Shown: piece by piece, positions 49,234 to 58,619 of the stretch
Layout of the letters: every line of letters begins with the position of its first letter
How positions within the stretch are numbered: position 1 is the stretch's first letter
Assembly (NCBI GenBank): GCA_030770535.1
Contig: JASVEC010000026.1
Location: 682,001 to 746,000, forward strand
Reading direction: 5' to 3'
DNA from: Batkoa obscura
Taxonomy: Eukaryota; Entomophthoromycota; Entomophthoromycetes; Entomophthorales; Batkoaceae
Length of the DNA: 64,000 bases
The notes under the pieces: model-generated
The model's database searches: none
Seen by the model: the letters and a program-made list of their open reading frames with translations, nothing else
Told to the model about the DNA's origin: nothing
Position numbers and translations under genes: made by a program

Positions 49234-49501
49234 TTTTGTAGGTATAATGAAGAAGTATAAAATATATAAAAAGAAATAATATATAGACAAAATTTGATTT
49301 CTATTATATTTCTATTAGTTTGATTGACGTCATTCTACCCTCCCCTTTTCTTTGAATGATTGACCCTATTTTAATTTTTACTGTTGTTTAAAAATAAACT
49401 TGAATTTATCCAATGACAAATAATTAAGCAATTTTTAAAAAATATCTCTTTATTCTTTATTCTTTATTCTTTATTTTTATTATTCTATTCAACTAATAAA
49501 A
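49234..49501. promoter_or_regulatory. Shared promoter region SAC1 / UBAP1-like gene with a CRE palindrome
   Basis: The two start codons are 269 bp apart and face away. At 49325-49332 stands TGACGTCA, the perfect ATF/CREB-type palindrome, midway between the genes. In fungi this is a common site for bZIP factors. A (TTCTTTA)n run lies on the UBAP1-like side. Confidence 0.6.
49325..49332. promoter_or_regulatory. TGACGTCA (CRE-type) palindrome
   Basis: Perfect 8-bp ATF/CREB site in the divergent promoter, 99 bp from the SAC1 start and 170 bp from the UBAP1-like start. Confidence 0.5.
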
Positions 49502-50639
49502 ATGTCCACACAATTATATTATAACTGGTTATCCGCTAGTAAGGTCAAATGTTATTTAGAATTTAATTTACCCAGTAAAGTAAGTCAATTTACCCTTGCC
49601 CCCATATCCCCTTTTATTAATTCTCATCATCTAGATCAACTTACCCTCTAATTATACTCCAAAATTATTAGATAAAGCAAACCAAGTAAGTTTCTATTTA
49701 AACTATTTAATATTTAAAAAAACAGAACTGATTGTATTGATTTTTATTTTCAGTTACATCTCGATTTCAGTTTAGAAAAAAGTATATTATCCAAACGTCA
49801 AGAGAAGGATTTTTCAAAGTCTAAAGGAACTTCAACATCAACAAGATCAACCCCAATACCTACAACTTCTCGCTCTCATGAGCAGAAACAAAATGATAAT
49901 ACAGAGGTAAGGTTTAGATTTAATGTTCAAAAGTAAAAAAAGTAAAACCTAGGATTAAATTTAATAATAATTTTAGTTAGTTTCGAGTTTAACGCAAGAT
50001 TTAGCTTCTATTAATTTATCCCCATCCGAAGAATTGGATATGAATTTAGAATTAAAAGCAATATTTACAAAATATAACGAGCCATCAACAAGTGGAAAGA
50101 ATGAATTAATAACTTCTGAAAATAACAATAACCGCGACATTAATAATAATCATAATGAATCCAATTTTCAAGATATTGATAAAACTTTAATTGATGGTAC
50201 AGAAGTCAATGAGAATTTAAGTAAAAATTACACAGGTGAATATACAAATGAGATTTCGGATTCATCACCTTCAACTTCTTCGGAACGAAACATTGGACAA
50301 AATTTTGAAAGTGGGAGTAATAGTGGGAATGGATATATTACTATTAATAGGGAAGATCTTAATGAATTGAATTTAGGAAATTATCAATTGCAACAACAAG
50401 GAGAATATGAACAATATCCATCCAATGAGTTTGACAATAATATGAAAAGCAATGGAGGCAAAAATAGGAGGAATGGTAACAATAGCAATAGTAGTCTTGA
50501 TAAATCGGAAGCAACCGTTGATCCCACGATTTATAATAAATTTTTAGACATGGGCTTTGAAAAAGAAAAAATAGAACAAGCTTTAATTAAGTTTAATAAC
50601 AGGGAAGAATTAGCCATTGATTATTTGTTATTAAGTTAG
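49502..50639 (+). CDS. UBAP1-like ESCRT-I subunit candidate (UMA-like N-terminus, C-terminal UBA)
   Basis: Four or five exons. MSTQLYYNWLSASKVKCYLE, then FNLPSK spliced in phase (acceptor at CATCTAG) to INLPSNYTPKLLDKANQ, then LHLDFSLEKSILSKRQEKD. The last block closely resembles the UMA region of animal UBAP1, which I recall as a leucine-proline segment followed by Y-D-F-S-L-E-K. The middle is Ser/Asn-rich and disordered. Residues at the end, VDPTIYNKFLDMGFEKEKIE then ALIKFNNREELAIDYLL, form a UBA fold with the M-G-F loop, binding ubiquitin. UBAP1 also pairs UMA with C-terminal UBA domains. It would act in endosomal sorting with Vps23, Vps28 and Vps37. Yeasts use Mvb12 instead, so a UBAP1-type subunit in a fungus is notable. 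The family call rests on a short motif and on architecture. Confidence 0.6.
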
Positions 50640-51197
50640 ATAAGGTGGTGAAAGGGGCTTTGGATGATATTGTTTTTTGTGATTATTGAATAAAGGTTAT
50701 TTTTGTTATTTAGGCTTTATTTGTTTTATTTTAATTTTGACTTGATAGAGATGTTAAATTGTTTAATTTGATGTTATTCAAATAAAATGATTTATTTTGA
50801 TTAATATTTTTTAAACTCTATTACTTCTAATTCAATCTATTATTATATATTAATGAAAAACAATAAAATTGTTTAACTAGTATATATATTTATTATTAGT
50901 TATCAATTTATTTAAATATTATAAAATCAAATTATTATTACTTTTACAATTTCTATCAATTAATATATTAGTAAAATAAACTTTAAAAAAATATATTGTT
51001 TATCACTTACGCTATTCAGTATCTATGAATTTAATATATAATACAAATATATAACCTAATAACTCAAACTAAAGTAATAGTCTAAACCTAGACACTTGAT
51101 ATTTGATACTTGATACTTGAATCCTAAATAAGAGTGATGTATAACCTACAATAAACTATATAAACCCATACCACTCAAAATCAACTCAGTAAAAAAG
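50640..51197. other. Spacer and promoter of first Trp/Gly/Arg-repeat gene
   Basis: AT-rich. Contains the TATA box at 51157-51164; otherwise nothing is recognised. Confidence 0.55.
51157..51164 (+). promoter_or_regulatory. TATA box of secreted-protein gene 1
   Basis: CTATATAAACC, 34 nt before the start codon, the same sequence as upstream of the genes at 53116 and 55010. Confidence 0.65.
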
Positions 51198-51689
51198 ATG
51201 AAATTCACTTTACTATTACCGTTTATTGCCACTTTAATTTGTGGTAATATAATTCCTATCTCATCCTCTGATAGTACTGAAAGCAATGATTTATTCCTTC
51301 AAAAGGTACCAATGGAACCTATCGTTTCCAACTTATTACTACAACCCAATCCTAGTTTGATTGAAGCGGATAAAGAACAATTAAATTCTTCACCAAGTAC
51401 CCCTGCTTTTGCTACCGAACCTTGGCGTAGAGGTGGATGGCGTGGAGGATGGAGAGGTGGACGTTGGGGTGGATGGAGAGGTGGACGTTGGGGTGGATGG
51501 AGAGGTGGACGTTGGGGTGGATGGAGAGGTGGACGTTGGGGTGGATGGAGAGGTGGACGTTGGGGTGGCGGCTACTATGGGGGTGGTGGTTATTATGGAG
51601 GTGGAGGCTACTATGGAGGCGGTGGCTACTATCGCGGAGGATGGAGAGGTGGACGTTGGGGTGGATGGAGAGGTGGACGTCGTTGGTAA
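51198..51689 (+). CDS. Secreted Trp/Gly/Arg-repeat protein 1 with acidic leader
   Basis: 163 residues, single exon. Residues 1-22 (MKFTLLLPFIATLICGNIIP) form a signal peptide. Residues about 24-73 are polar and acidic, with LIEADKEQLNSSPSTPAFAT just before the repeats. From EPW (about 74) to the end the protein is only W, G, R and Y: unit GGWRGGRW repeated, then a GGYYGGG section, and GGRRW at the end. The DNA has five perfect 24-bp copies at 51447-51566 and more near 51639. The mature part would be strongly positive with many Trp residues, held by an acidic leader, an arrangement seen in many antimicrobial-peptide precursors; structural wall or adhesive proteins are an alternative. Its sister gene lies at 53116. 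Unknown family. Confidence 0.8.
   Translation: MKFTLLLPFIATLICGNIIPISSSDSTESNDLFLQKVPMEPIVSNLLLQPNPSLIEADKEQLNSSPSTPAFATEPWRRGGWRGGWRGGRWGGWRGGRWGGWRGGRWGGWRGGRWGGWRGGRWGGGYYGGGGYYGGGGYYGGGGYYRGGWRGGRWGGWRGGRRW
51447..51566 (+). repeat. Five perfect 24-bp coding repeats
   Basis: Unit GGATGGAGAGGTGGACGTTG plus GGGT, five identical tandem copies coding GWRGGRWG; a sixth copy begins at 51639. Perfect identity implies recent expansion or slippage. Confidence 0.92.
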
Positions 51690-53115
51690 TGGTAATATAT
51701 GATGCTATATCTTGTTATTCTCATAATAAGCTTAAGTTTTCTATTTTCATTGCATTAAAATAAAGTGCCCTTTGACTATTTGCTTTGATTTTTATTTGTA
51801 GTACCATATAATTGTTTACACATCAAATTAAGTTTTAAAGGCTATTAATTGTGAAGCTTTGTATAAAATAATGGCATTTAATTTTAAAATGGTTGAAAAG
51901 CCTTAAAAAGATAACATTTGACTTAAACTAAATAAAACCTTCCATTAACTTAGTGTACTCTTATTTTAGTCATAACAGTATGTTTAGTACATACACATCA
52001 ATTTAATATCTAGTCATAATTAAATTAAAAGCTGGCAATCATACGGATAATAAACAACAGCCTGTAAAGAACAAAAGTAGAAGTATAAACAGTATGAACT
52101 GATAGAATTAATAAGCTTAGTTGTTAACATTAATCTATTTTTTTCAAGCTTTTCTCTTCCACTTCTATTTGCTTTATTCTCTTCAATTTCTGTATTGTTT
52201 CAAATAAATTATACTATATGTTATAACGTATGTATAGAGTAAAAAAAACATCTATAATTTACACTTATTAAAATATAAATAATTAGATGATGAGTTTTTA
52301 ATTATATTGAAATAGATTAAGGATAATTTTTAATTTATTAGTATTTTATTAAAATAAGAAATTTATCAATTCAATAAAGTATACTTAATAATTGAATATG
52401 ATAATTATGTCTATACTCATAATCTATGAGTGCACTCAATAAATGATTTATCTAGCTTTATTTTTTAATTGATTTTGATGTATAATAAACTTGAGTTTAT
52501 TAAGTTTATTATTTATAGATTGTATTAAAAAATTATTATAGTATTTATTCTGTTTACTCTCAGTAAAATATATTCATGAAAAAGATAGAGTTTTGTATTA
52601 CAATAAAGAAAGTTGACAAAAAAATTGATAATATCACAAATAAAAGGAGATTTAATAAGTTAACTTTTGAAACACAAAATCTATTGATCAATAATGACCA
52701 AAATATTTAAAATCTAAATATTAGATTTATGTTGTTTAAACTTAATTTGTTTATTATTTGTTATTACTTTATGTATCTCTTAAGTTATATAAAATAATAC
52801 TGATTATTCATTAAATAATGATAACAATAATAATAATAATAATAATAATAAAATAAACCACTTGATTAACTAACAGCTGATAAGAAGAATTAACAATTAA
52901 TATAAAAAATGAAAAAATTAATAAACCTAAATTGATAAAAATTAATCATGCTATAAGAAATATAACAAACAATAAAACAATAGAACAAACTAAACATAAT
53001 AATAAACATTACAAAATGAACTGGTGCTTGATAAACTTTAAACTGATAAAAGTGATAAGCGTAAGAAACAAAACTATATAAACCGATACTATTCATTACA
53101 TATACCTCAACAAAA
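51690..53115. other. 1.4-kb spacer between the two repeat-protein genes
   Basis: AT-rich, with an (AAT)n run at about 52829-52850. No gene is recognised; the open frames here (for example 52890-53126 on the minus strand) lie in the promoter of the next gene and have no family features. Confidence 0.5.
53075..53082 (+). promoter_or_regulatory. TATA box of secreted-protein gene 2
   Basis: CTATATAAACC, 34 nt before the start codon, the same spacing as in gene 1. Confidence 0.65.
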
Positions 53116-53532
53116 ATGAAACTCAATCATTTAATCCTATTCACTGCAGCTGTAGTTAACTGCAGCACCATTCCAGCTACTGAAAATGAATTGAATCAAA
53201 ATAATGCTTTACTCCTTGAGAAAGAAAACTTAAATCAACCTATTTCTAACTTAATGGAAGAGAGTAATTCGAACTTAGTGGAACCAAACTCAAATTTAGT
53301 AGAGGAAAAACAAGATGAGCAATTAAACTCGACTCCAGGTGCACCTGCTTTTGCTGCTGAGCCATGGGGCTGGAGAGGAGGATGGAGAGGAGGATGGAGA
53401 GGAGGATGGGGTTGGGGACGTCCATGGGGTTGGAGAGGAGGATGGGGATGGAGAGGAGGATGGGGTTGGGGCCGTCCATGGGGATGGAGAGGAGGATGGG
53501 GTTGGGGACGTCCATGGGGTTGGGGTTGGTAA
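53116..53532 (+). CDS. Secreted Trp/Gly/Arg-repeat protein 2 with acidic leader
   Basis: 138 residues, single exon, paralog of the gene at 51198. Signal peptide MKLNHLILFTAAVVNCSTIP. Acidic leader 22-82 with EKENLNQPISNLMEESNSNL and LVEEKQDEQLNSTPGAPAFA, matching the sister in order: P-I-S-N-L, an N-L-V-E or S-L-I-E block, E-Q-L-N-S, then P-A-F-A-(A/T)-E-P-W. The repeat part uses a different unit (GGWRGGW and GWGRPWGWR), so the two repeats expanded separately while the leader stayed recognisable. Leader conservation argues that it is functional, for example keeping the Trp/Arg region inactive or guiding sorting. No obvious dibasic site separates leader and repeat, but PAFA/EPW is the same in both and could be a processing point. 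Confidence 0.8.
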   Translation: MKLNHLILFTAAVVNCSTIPATENELNQNNALLLEKENLNQPISNLMEESNSNLVEPNSNLVEEKQDEQLNSTPGAPAFAAEPWGWRGGWRGGWRGGWGWGRPWGWRGGWGWRGGWGWGRPWGWRGGWGWGRPWGWGW

Positions 53533-53862
53533 AGAAGATATTTGTTTATCTTATCCCCTTATCAATTTTAATTTTCTTTTTACATTGCATCATCAATAAA
53601 GTATTCAACTTTAATTATGAGTTTTATGTTTTTATAGTATAATGAGTTATGCTACATGGATTTTTACTTCCTTTGTTTTTAATGAATGATAGTTCATTGA
53701 ATTAACTTCATATTAATATATAACTTATAAAAATTATGAATATAGATATTGATCAATTAAATTTGCTGATGCTATTTCAACTTTTGTCATCAATAGCTAT
53801 AATAATAAAGTTACTATGTTTTATATTTTGTGGATAAACTCAAATTCTGTATTGTCATGTTT
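53533..53862. other. Spacer before tRNA-Thr
   Basis: AT-rich; nothing recognised. Confidence 0.5.
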
Positions 53863-53935
53863 GCCTTCTTGGCTCAGTTGGCAGAGCGTCCGCCTAGTAA
53901 GCGGAAGGTCATTGGTTCGATTCCGATAGAAGGCA
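53863..53935 (+). tRNA. tRNA-Thr (AGT)
   Basis: Full cloverleaf in 73 nt. Acceptor GCCTTCT pairs with AGAAGGC, D arm GGCTCAGTTGGCAGAGC, anticodon stem TCCGC/GCGGA with loop CTAGTAA (anticodon AGT), T arm with GGTTCGATTCC (B box), discriminator A, no intron. A run of eight T at 53939-53946 ends transcription. Confidence 0.96.
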
Positions 53936-53938
53936 TAC

Positions 53939-53946
53939 TTTTTTTT
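53939..53946 (+). terminator. RNA polymerase III T-run terminator
   Basis: Eight T directly after the tRNA 3' end. Confidence 0.85.
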
Positions 53947-55009
53947 ACACAATCTATTATTTATTTCTCAAGTTTCTAACTTTATACAATAAGACTGATA
54001 TTATAAAATTCTATCTTTGCTTCATTACTGACTACTTTCTTGTTGAATATTATATAAAAAGGAATGAACTCTTAATAAATAAAGAGCACACTCATACCAA
54101 CCTTTTTAAGTAATAATAATTTAAAAGTGAGTATAGAAAAGCCGAATTTTCACTTCTAATCTAAAAATAATTGAATTATTATTAGATATTCGACTACAAA
54201 AATAAACTACTTGTGTATAGACATGTCTCTTTTAGACTCAATAATACATTAATATATATTTTCTATCACTGATAAGTTAATTACATATATGAATTTACCT
54301 TATCAAATTATCCTTTAATTTGTAGTATTAAGTTTTAACAATTCAAGTTTTTATTGAAAATAATAGCAATTTAAAGATGACTAAAAAAAATAAAATTCTT
54401 TAGTCTAAAAATAAAACAATTTGAACAAGTGTCTCATTTGAGTTGTTTATTATTATTTAACTACTATTAATAACATTGATGAGTTAATTTTATACACACG
54501 GATTGAGCTCTTTATATTATGACTTATCTTATGGCCATTTAGCCTTGAATTATTTCATTTTTTTTCCTTAAGGGTATTTATCCTTAAAAAAGTAGTCACT
54601 TTATTGTTTTCAATACTGAAACTTATCGTTTTAATTTAACTATGTTAATGAACAATTATGATAAGTTAAAAACGATGTAATATATTATAAATAATACAGA
54701 TATGAAACAATAGAACGAAGAAACATAATAGTTTAAATTAAGAATTACAAATAGTGATTGCAATCAATTTTTAATATTTTAAGCAGTCTAAAAATACAAT
54801 GAAAATCACTAATTCATTTCTATTTTTAACCCAAAAATAGAGGATGATGCTAAGGATTCCAGAGCGCCTTGGTCATGAGTTGATAAATTGTAATAAGATT
54901 AATAACTCACAAAAAAAACAAAAAACATTTAACTTTTACTAATTATGAATGAAAACTATATAAACAGCCTAAAACCATCAACAAACCAATATTACTATTA
55001 GTTTAGACT
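53947..55009. other. 1-kb spacer and promoter of the three-module gene
   Basis: AT-rich. Contains CTATATAAAC at 54957-54964; no other feature recognised. Confidence 0.5.
54957..54964 (+). promoter_or_regulatory. TATA box of the three-module secreted gene
   Basis: CTATATAAAC, 46 nt before the start codon, as in the two repeat-protein genes. Confidence 0.6.
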
Positions 55010-55927
55010 ATGAAATTTTATAACCTTATCCTAGCTTTTGGGGTTTCTTACATCTCTGCTTTTTCATTACTTAGTAATGATGTTACTCATCAAATAACAA
55101 GACGTGGGTATGGTCCAATAGCAGTCGAATGTAAATTCGAGTCTCGTTTAAAGGCAGCAACTACTGAAAGTGGGTTTAATGAAATAATGAATGATTGTAA
55201 CAATGCCTATAATACTTTATTGGCAAGAGATTCATCTCAACAAAATGCGATTGCACTTCAAGCTGAAATTGTTTACATCAAAGAGCAATTTTCAAAATAT
55301 AAAAACGATTACTTTTTATCTCATCCACCAGGTGGTCCTAGCACTTCAAATCCTCCTGTTACTTCTACTACTACCACAAATCCTCCTGTTACTTCCACTA
55401 CTGCTACTTCTACCACTAAGCCTCCTGTTACTTCCACTACAACTTCCTCTTCGACCCCAATACCTACTATACCTCCAGGTCAAACTATTTTCCAACGCTG
55501 TGACATTGAAAACAAAATCAAGCTAGTAAAAAAGAGAGAAGAGTTTGATGTTATATTAAGCTCATGTAGTACATCTTATAATGAGTTATTAAACAATGAC
55601 CCAAGCCGAATCAATGAATTAAATAGTGAATGGCTTCGAGTACAAAACCGTATTAAAGTAGCTCAAGAAGATTTTGCAAGAGAACATCCAGATACTGGTA
55701 ATCCAGGTGGTAATCCAGGTGGTAGTACTCAAATCGCTACTTTAGTAAAAGTAGATAGTCGTTTAGCCGCTGCTAGGTCTTACGCTGATTTTGATAACCT
55801 TATTAATGATTGCAATATCGCTTTTGTTCAACTTAATACTGATTCTTCTAAAACGGTTAAGTTACAACAAGAGTTGGAGTACCTTAAAGCTAAAATTGTG
55901 GATGCTAAGAGTAAATTCAAGCCATAA
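55010..55927 (+). CDS. Secreted protein with three copies of a C-x21-C helical module
   Basis: 305 residues, single exon. Signal peptide about 1-18 (MKFYNLILAFGVSYISAF), then a possible Kex2-type site at TRR (30-32). Three modules of about 62-68 residues follow: 38-106, 162-227 and 244-305. Each has the pattern C-x4-(R/K)-(L/I)-x15-C, with (N/S)(D/S)C at the second Cys, then about 35 residues of heptad-like helix ending in F and, in the first two, HP. Cys pairs are C41/C63 and C164/C186; in module 3 the first Cys is replaced by V246, leaving C268 unpaired. Module 1 and 2 are joined by a Pro/Thr/Ser linker (NPPVTSTTTTNPPVTSTT), likely O-glycosylated; 2 and 3 by NPGGNPGG. The same module occurs in the genes at 58620 and 62376. 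No named family recognised. Confidence 0.82.
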   Translation: MKFYNLILAFGVSYISAFSLLSNDVTHQITRRGYGPIAVECKFESRLKAATTESGFNEIMNDCNNAYNTLLARDSSQQNAIALQAEIVYIKEQFSKYKNDYFLSHPPGGPSTSNPPVTSTTTTNPPVTSTTATSTTKPPVTSTTTSSSTPIPTIPPGQTIFQRCDIENKIKLVKKREEFDVILSSCSTSYNELLNNDPSRINELNSEWLRVQNRIKVAQEDFAREHPDTGNPGGNPGGSTQIATLVKVDSRLAAARSYADFDNLINDCNIAFVQLNTDSSKTVKLQQELEYLKAKIVDAKSKFKP

Positions 55928-56645
55928 AGGTTATTAGTATGTAAATAAAAATATATTTTCTTTGAAAATTTTATGCTAATTACTTTTCTAATTACTTTTT
56001 AAAAAACAATGTTACTTATAGGGTAAATATTGTAATCAGCATGGTATGTTTAAGGTAGAAATTCAAATATGCTACTTTGTAAATTTCAAGTAGACTAAAC
56101 TCGAGTTTATAAATAACTTGATAACTATATTCTCTACTATTAATTTCTTGACGTTTTTAGGAGTGACGTCTTGATTTACTCCTCCATTTTTTTGACTTTG
56201 GGTAAATTCATTGTTTTAAACTCTGATCTACACATCTTCCGAAAAAGTAATGCATCAAAATAAAACTCGTTAAAAAATTCATGCTTTGCCAATAGTGCTT
56301 TTTTACTAATATTTTAGTAAATATATATTTTAAAAAAACTCGTATTTTTATCTAAAAGGTAGTTGAGCTATACTCTTTAATAGCATCATTAAAGACTAGT
56401 TTGAGAAGGATATTAACACTAGTAACGTATGGGACTATAATAAAAATAGATTATTTAAAAGAACTTGAATAAGCCAATAAAAAGCGGAAGTTAAAAAAGG
56501 AACTTAATTACTCCGCAAGAGAAAATATAAATTTACTCCGTTTAATTAGTATAAAAGGAAACAATATTTCATAAAAATTAGTTTTTAGTTTAATTTATTA
56601 ATATTTTTAATTTAAGTATACAATACCTGTAAATAATAAATAAAA
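55928..56645. other. Spacer
   Basis: AT-rich, nothing recognised except TAGTATAAAAGG near 56549, a likely TATA region about 95 nt before the next start. Confidence 0.5.
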
Positions 56646-56951
56646 ATGAAGTTACTATTCCTTTTTTTCTTAATGATAACCATGACTTTAGCCATAGTCT
56701 CTCGTTCATTCGACTATTTAAAAAATGGGATGATCAAAGGTAGCAAATATTATTTAAGATCCCAATTAAGTGCGTTGATCCCAAGAGATTTCAAACTAAA
56801 GTATCAGTTAGTTAAAAAGGATATCGGTAGCATCAAAAAAATTCGTTATCACTTAAATGCCGGTTTAAATGAAGTCAAAAAAATTGTTTCTTTTAAAGAG
56901 AGACCTAAAAAGAAGCAAATTACTCCTACTGTTATTCATGATTTAGACTGA
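56646..56951 (+). CDS. Small secreted basic protein
   Basis: 101 residues, single exon. Signal peptide 1-19 (MKLLFLFFLMITMTLAIVS). The mature part has no Cys and is very basic, with predicted helix through YYLRSQLSALIPRDFKLKYQ and IKKIRYHLNAGLNEVKKIVS, then a Lys cluster ERPKKKQ and an acidic end HDLD. No family is recognised. Its position between the three-module and single-module secreted genes, on the same strand, places it with that cluster. It could be a membrane-active or nucleic-acid-binding secreted protein; sequence alone does not tell. Confidence 0.65.
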   Translation: MKLLFLFFLMITMTLAIVSRSFDYLKNGMIKGSKYYLRSQLSALIPRDFKLKYQLVKKDIGSIKKIRYHLNAGLNEVKKIVSFKERPKKKQITPTVIHDLD

Positions 56952-57136
56952 TTAGCCTAGTTATTAAATTTATTTTATTTATGTTTTTTAATTTCCAATT
57001 TCTTATAAAATTTGAAGTCATTTCGCTTGATATTTATCATTTTTATATATTTGTACCTGTGAGTTTGTCACATTAATATCAAAATATTATATAATAGTAA
57101 AGAATAACTCTACTTAAATACACATAATATGCCAAA

Positions 57137-57244
57137 ATATGGAGATGCTTTTTTTGACTTTATTACTTTTTACATCTTTTAAGCGCTATTTGCATGAAAA
57201 AATTGTTAGTAAAATCATTAAATACAAAAATACATTCCCATATA
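57137..57244 (-). mobile_element. MITE family 1 copy, ATAT-flanked
   Basis: ATATGGAGATGC at the left and ACATTCCCATAT at the right. It lies 185 bp after the stop of the small basic protein gene. Confidence 0.82.
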
Positions 57245-57329
57245 TTAGGATCTAATGCCTTAGGTAGCTTTAATGAATTGAGAATTAAATAGGTCTTAAA
57301 CTCCAACCTAACCAAACAAATAAAACTTG

Positions 57330-57436
57330 ATATGGAGGTATTTTTTCTGGTTTCACTACTTTTTCTATTTTTAAGCGCTATTTGAGCGGAAAAATTGTTA
57401 GTAAAATTTTTAAGCAAAAAAATACATCCGCATATA
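57330..57436 (-). mobile_element. MITE family 1 copy, ATAT-flanked
   Basis: ATATGGAGGTAT at the left and ACATCCGCATAT at the right, in the same orientation as the copy 86 bp before it. Confidence 0.82.
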
Positions 57437-58619
57437 TAAAAAATTTATTAGAAATTTTGAATATTACATCTAAATTGCCAATTAAAGACATGAGATATAA
57501 ATAAATATCCATACATGCCACTAATACTAGGATAGAAAGCTTTTGACAATAACCTTTTTCTCAATGATAATGGATAAAGTATATTATGCTACCATTCGCT
57601 TTTGTCATAGATTTTTATATATTTTGATTTCTTCTAATATTAAAATGAACAAAAGTTGATTGGATCTTTGAAGGTTTTAGAAGTTTGGAAAATAATAAAA
57701 GTTATATAATAGTTGGAATCGCTAGAATAACAAGATAGTAAATAAAATGGAATTGTTGTTTTAAAGTATTACTAAAGTCGGTTAGCTTAACAAAAACTGT
57801 AAAGGTCCCAGATTCTAAAAATTCGAGATAAGATACCAAGCATGCAATCAAAAAAATCGAGTTTATTTACAGACTTAATTATTCTGTTTCTTAGACAATA
57901 TGTTTGAGAGGTTCAGTGACTCTTGTAAGAAGGTAAGATGTTAATCCACAGTAAGATTTTATAGATTCTTGTTATTGGTTCTAGATATGATTATTATTTT
58001 ATTCAAATGGATACTAAGCTAGAAGGCTGGTAGTGAACCTATTAGCGTAAAAAAGGAAATGTGGTATAATATAGTTAATTCAAAGTTGTTTACAATATAT
58101 ATCTGTATCTGATAAATTAACTACATATAATTCTGACTAAAAATAAACTATTTTAAAAAATCCTACATGTGGGAATACTACTTTTTATCTCAGTTTTTGA
58201 CTAAAGATGTTTCTAAGCTTTGTGCTTCACGACGAGTGGACAAAATTTTAAAACGAAGAATCTATCTCTGCATAATTTAGATGTATATAGAAAATGATAT
58301 ACCACATAGTTTAATACATCCGTAATAATATCATAAACTAAATCTTAAGAACACTAAATAGCCCTTTTCATTAAAAATAAAAAATGGAGAGCATATAAAT
58401 TCGTGTATATTGTTTAAATTATCCGCGTCTGATAATAATCCTTTTTTTTCAATATCATTCATAATAATCCAATCAAAATAAAACTTAACCAAAGTACGGA
58501 GAAACAAGGTAAGATAAAAAAATCAACTATAAAAAGTCTAAAAAAATATTCTAATATAAATTAGCTTTTAAATTCAAATATATCAACTTATCAATTTTAT
58601 ATAAATTAAATAGACCAAA
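57437..58619. other. Upstream region of the twin-CX3C gene, part of a duplicated block
   Basis: No gene. Short segments match the region upstream of 62376 in the same order, for example AATAGCCC(T)TTTCATT versus AATAGTCCGTTTATT, TTTAAATTATCCG, and CTATAAAAAGTC versus CTATAAATAGTC. CTATAAAAAG near 58530 is a probable TATA box. Confidence 0.55.

Noticed and set aside
51409-51763. Two further long frames over the first Trp/Gly/Arg-repeat gene
   Set aside because: They are shifted readings of the 24-bp repeat, which stays open in several frames; only the frame with signal peptide and conserved leader matches the paralog.
53246-53642. Long frames on both strands over the second repeat gene
   Set aside because: Shadows of the same repetitive DNA; no signal peptide or paralog in those frames.
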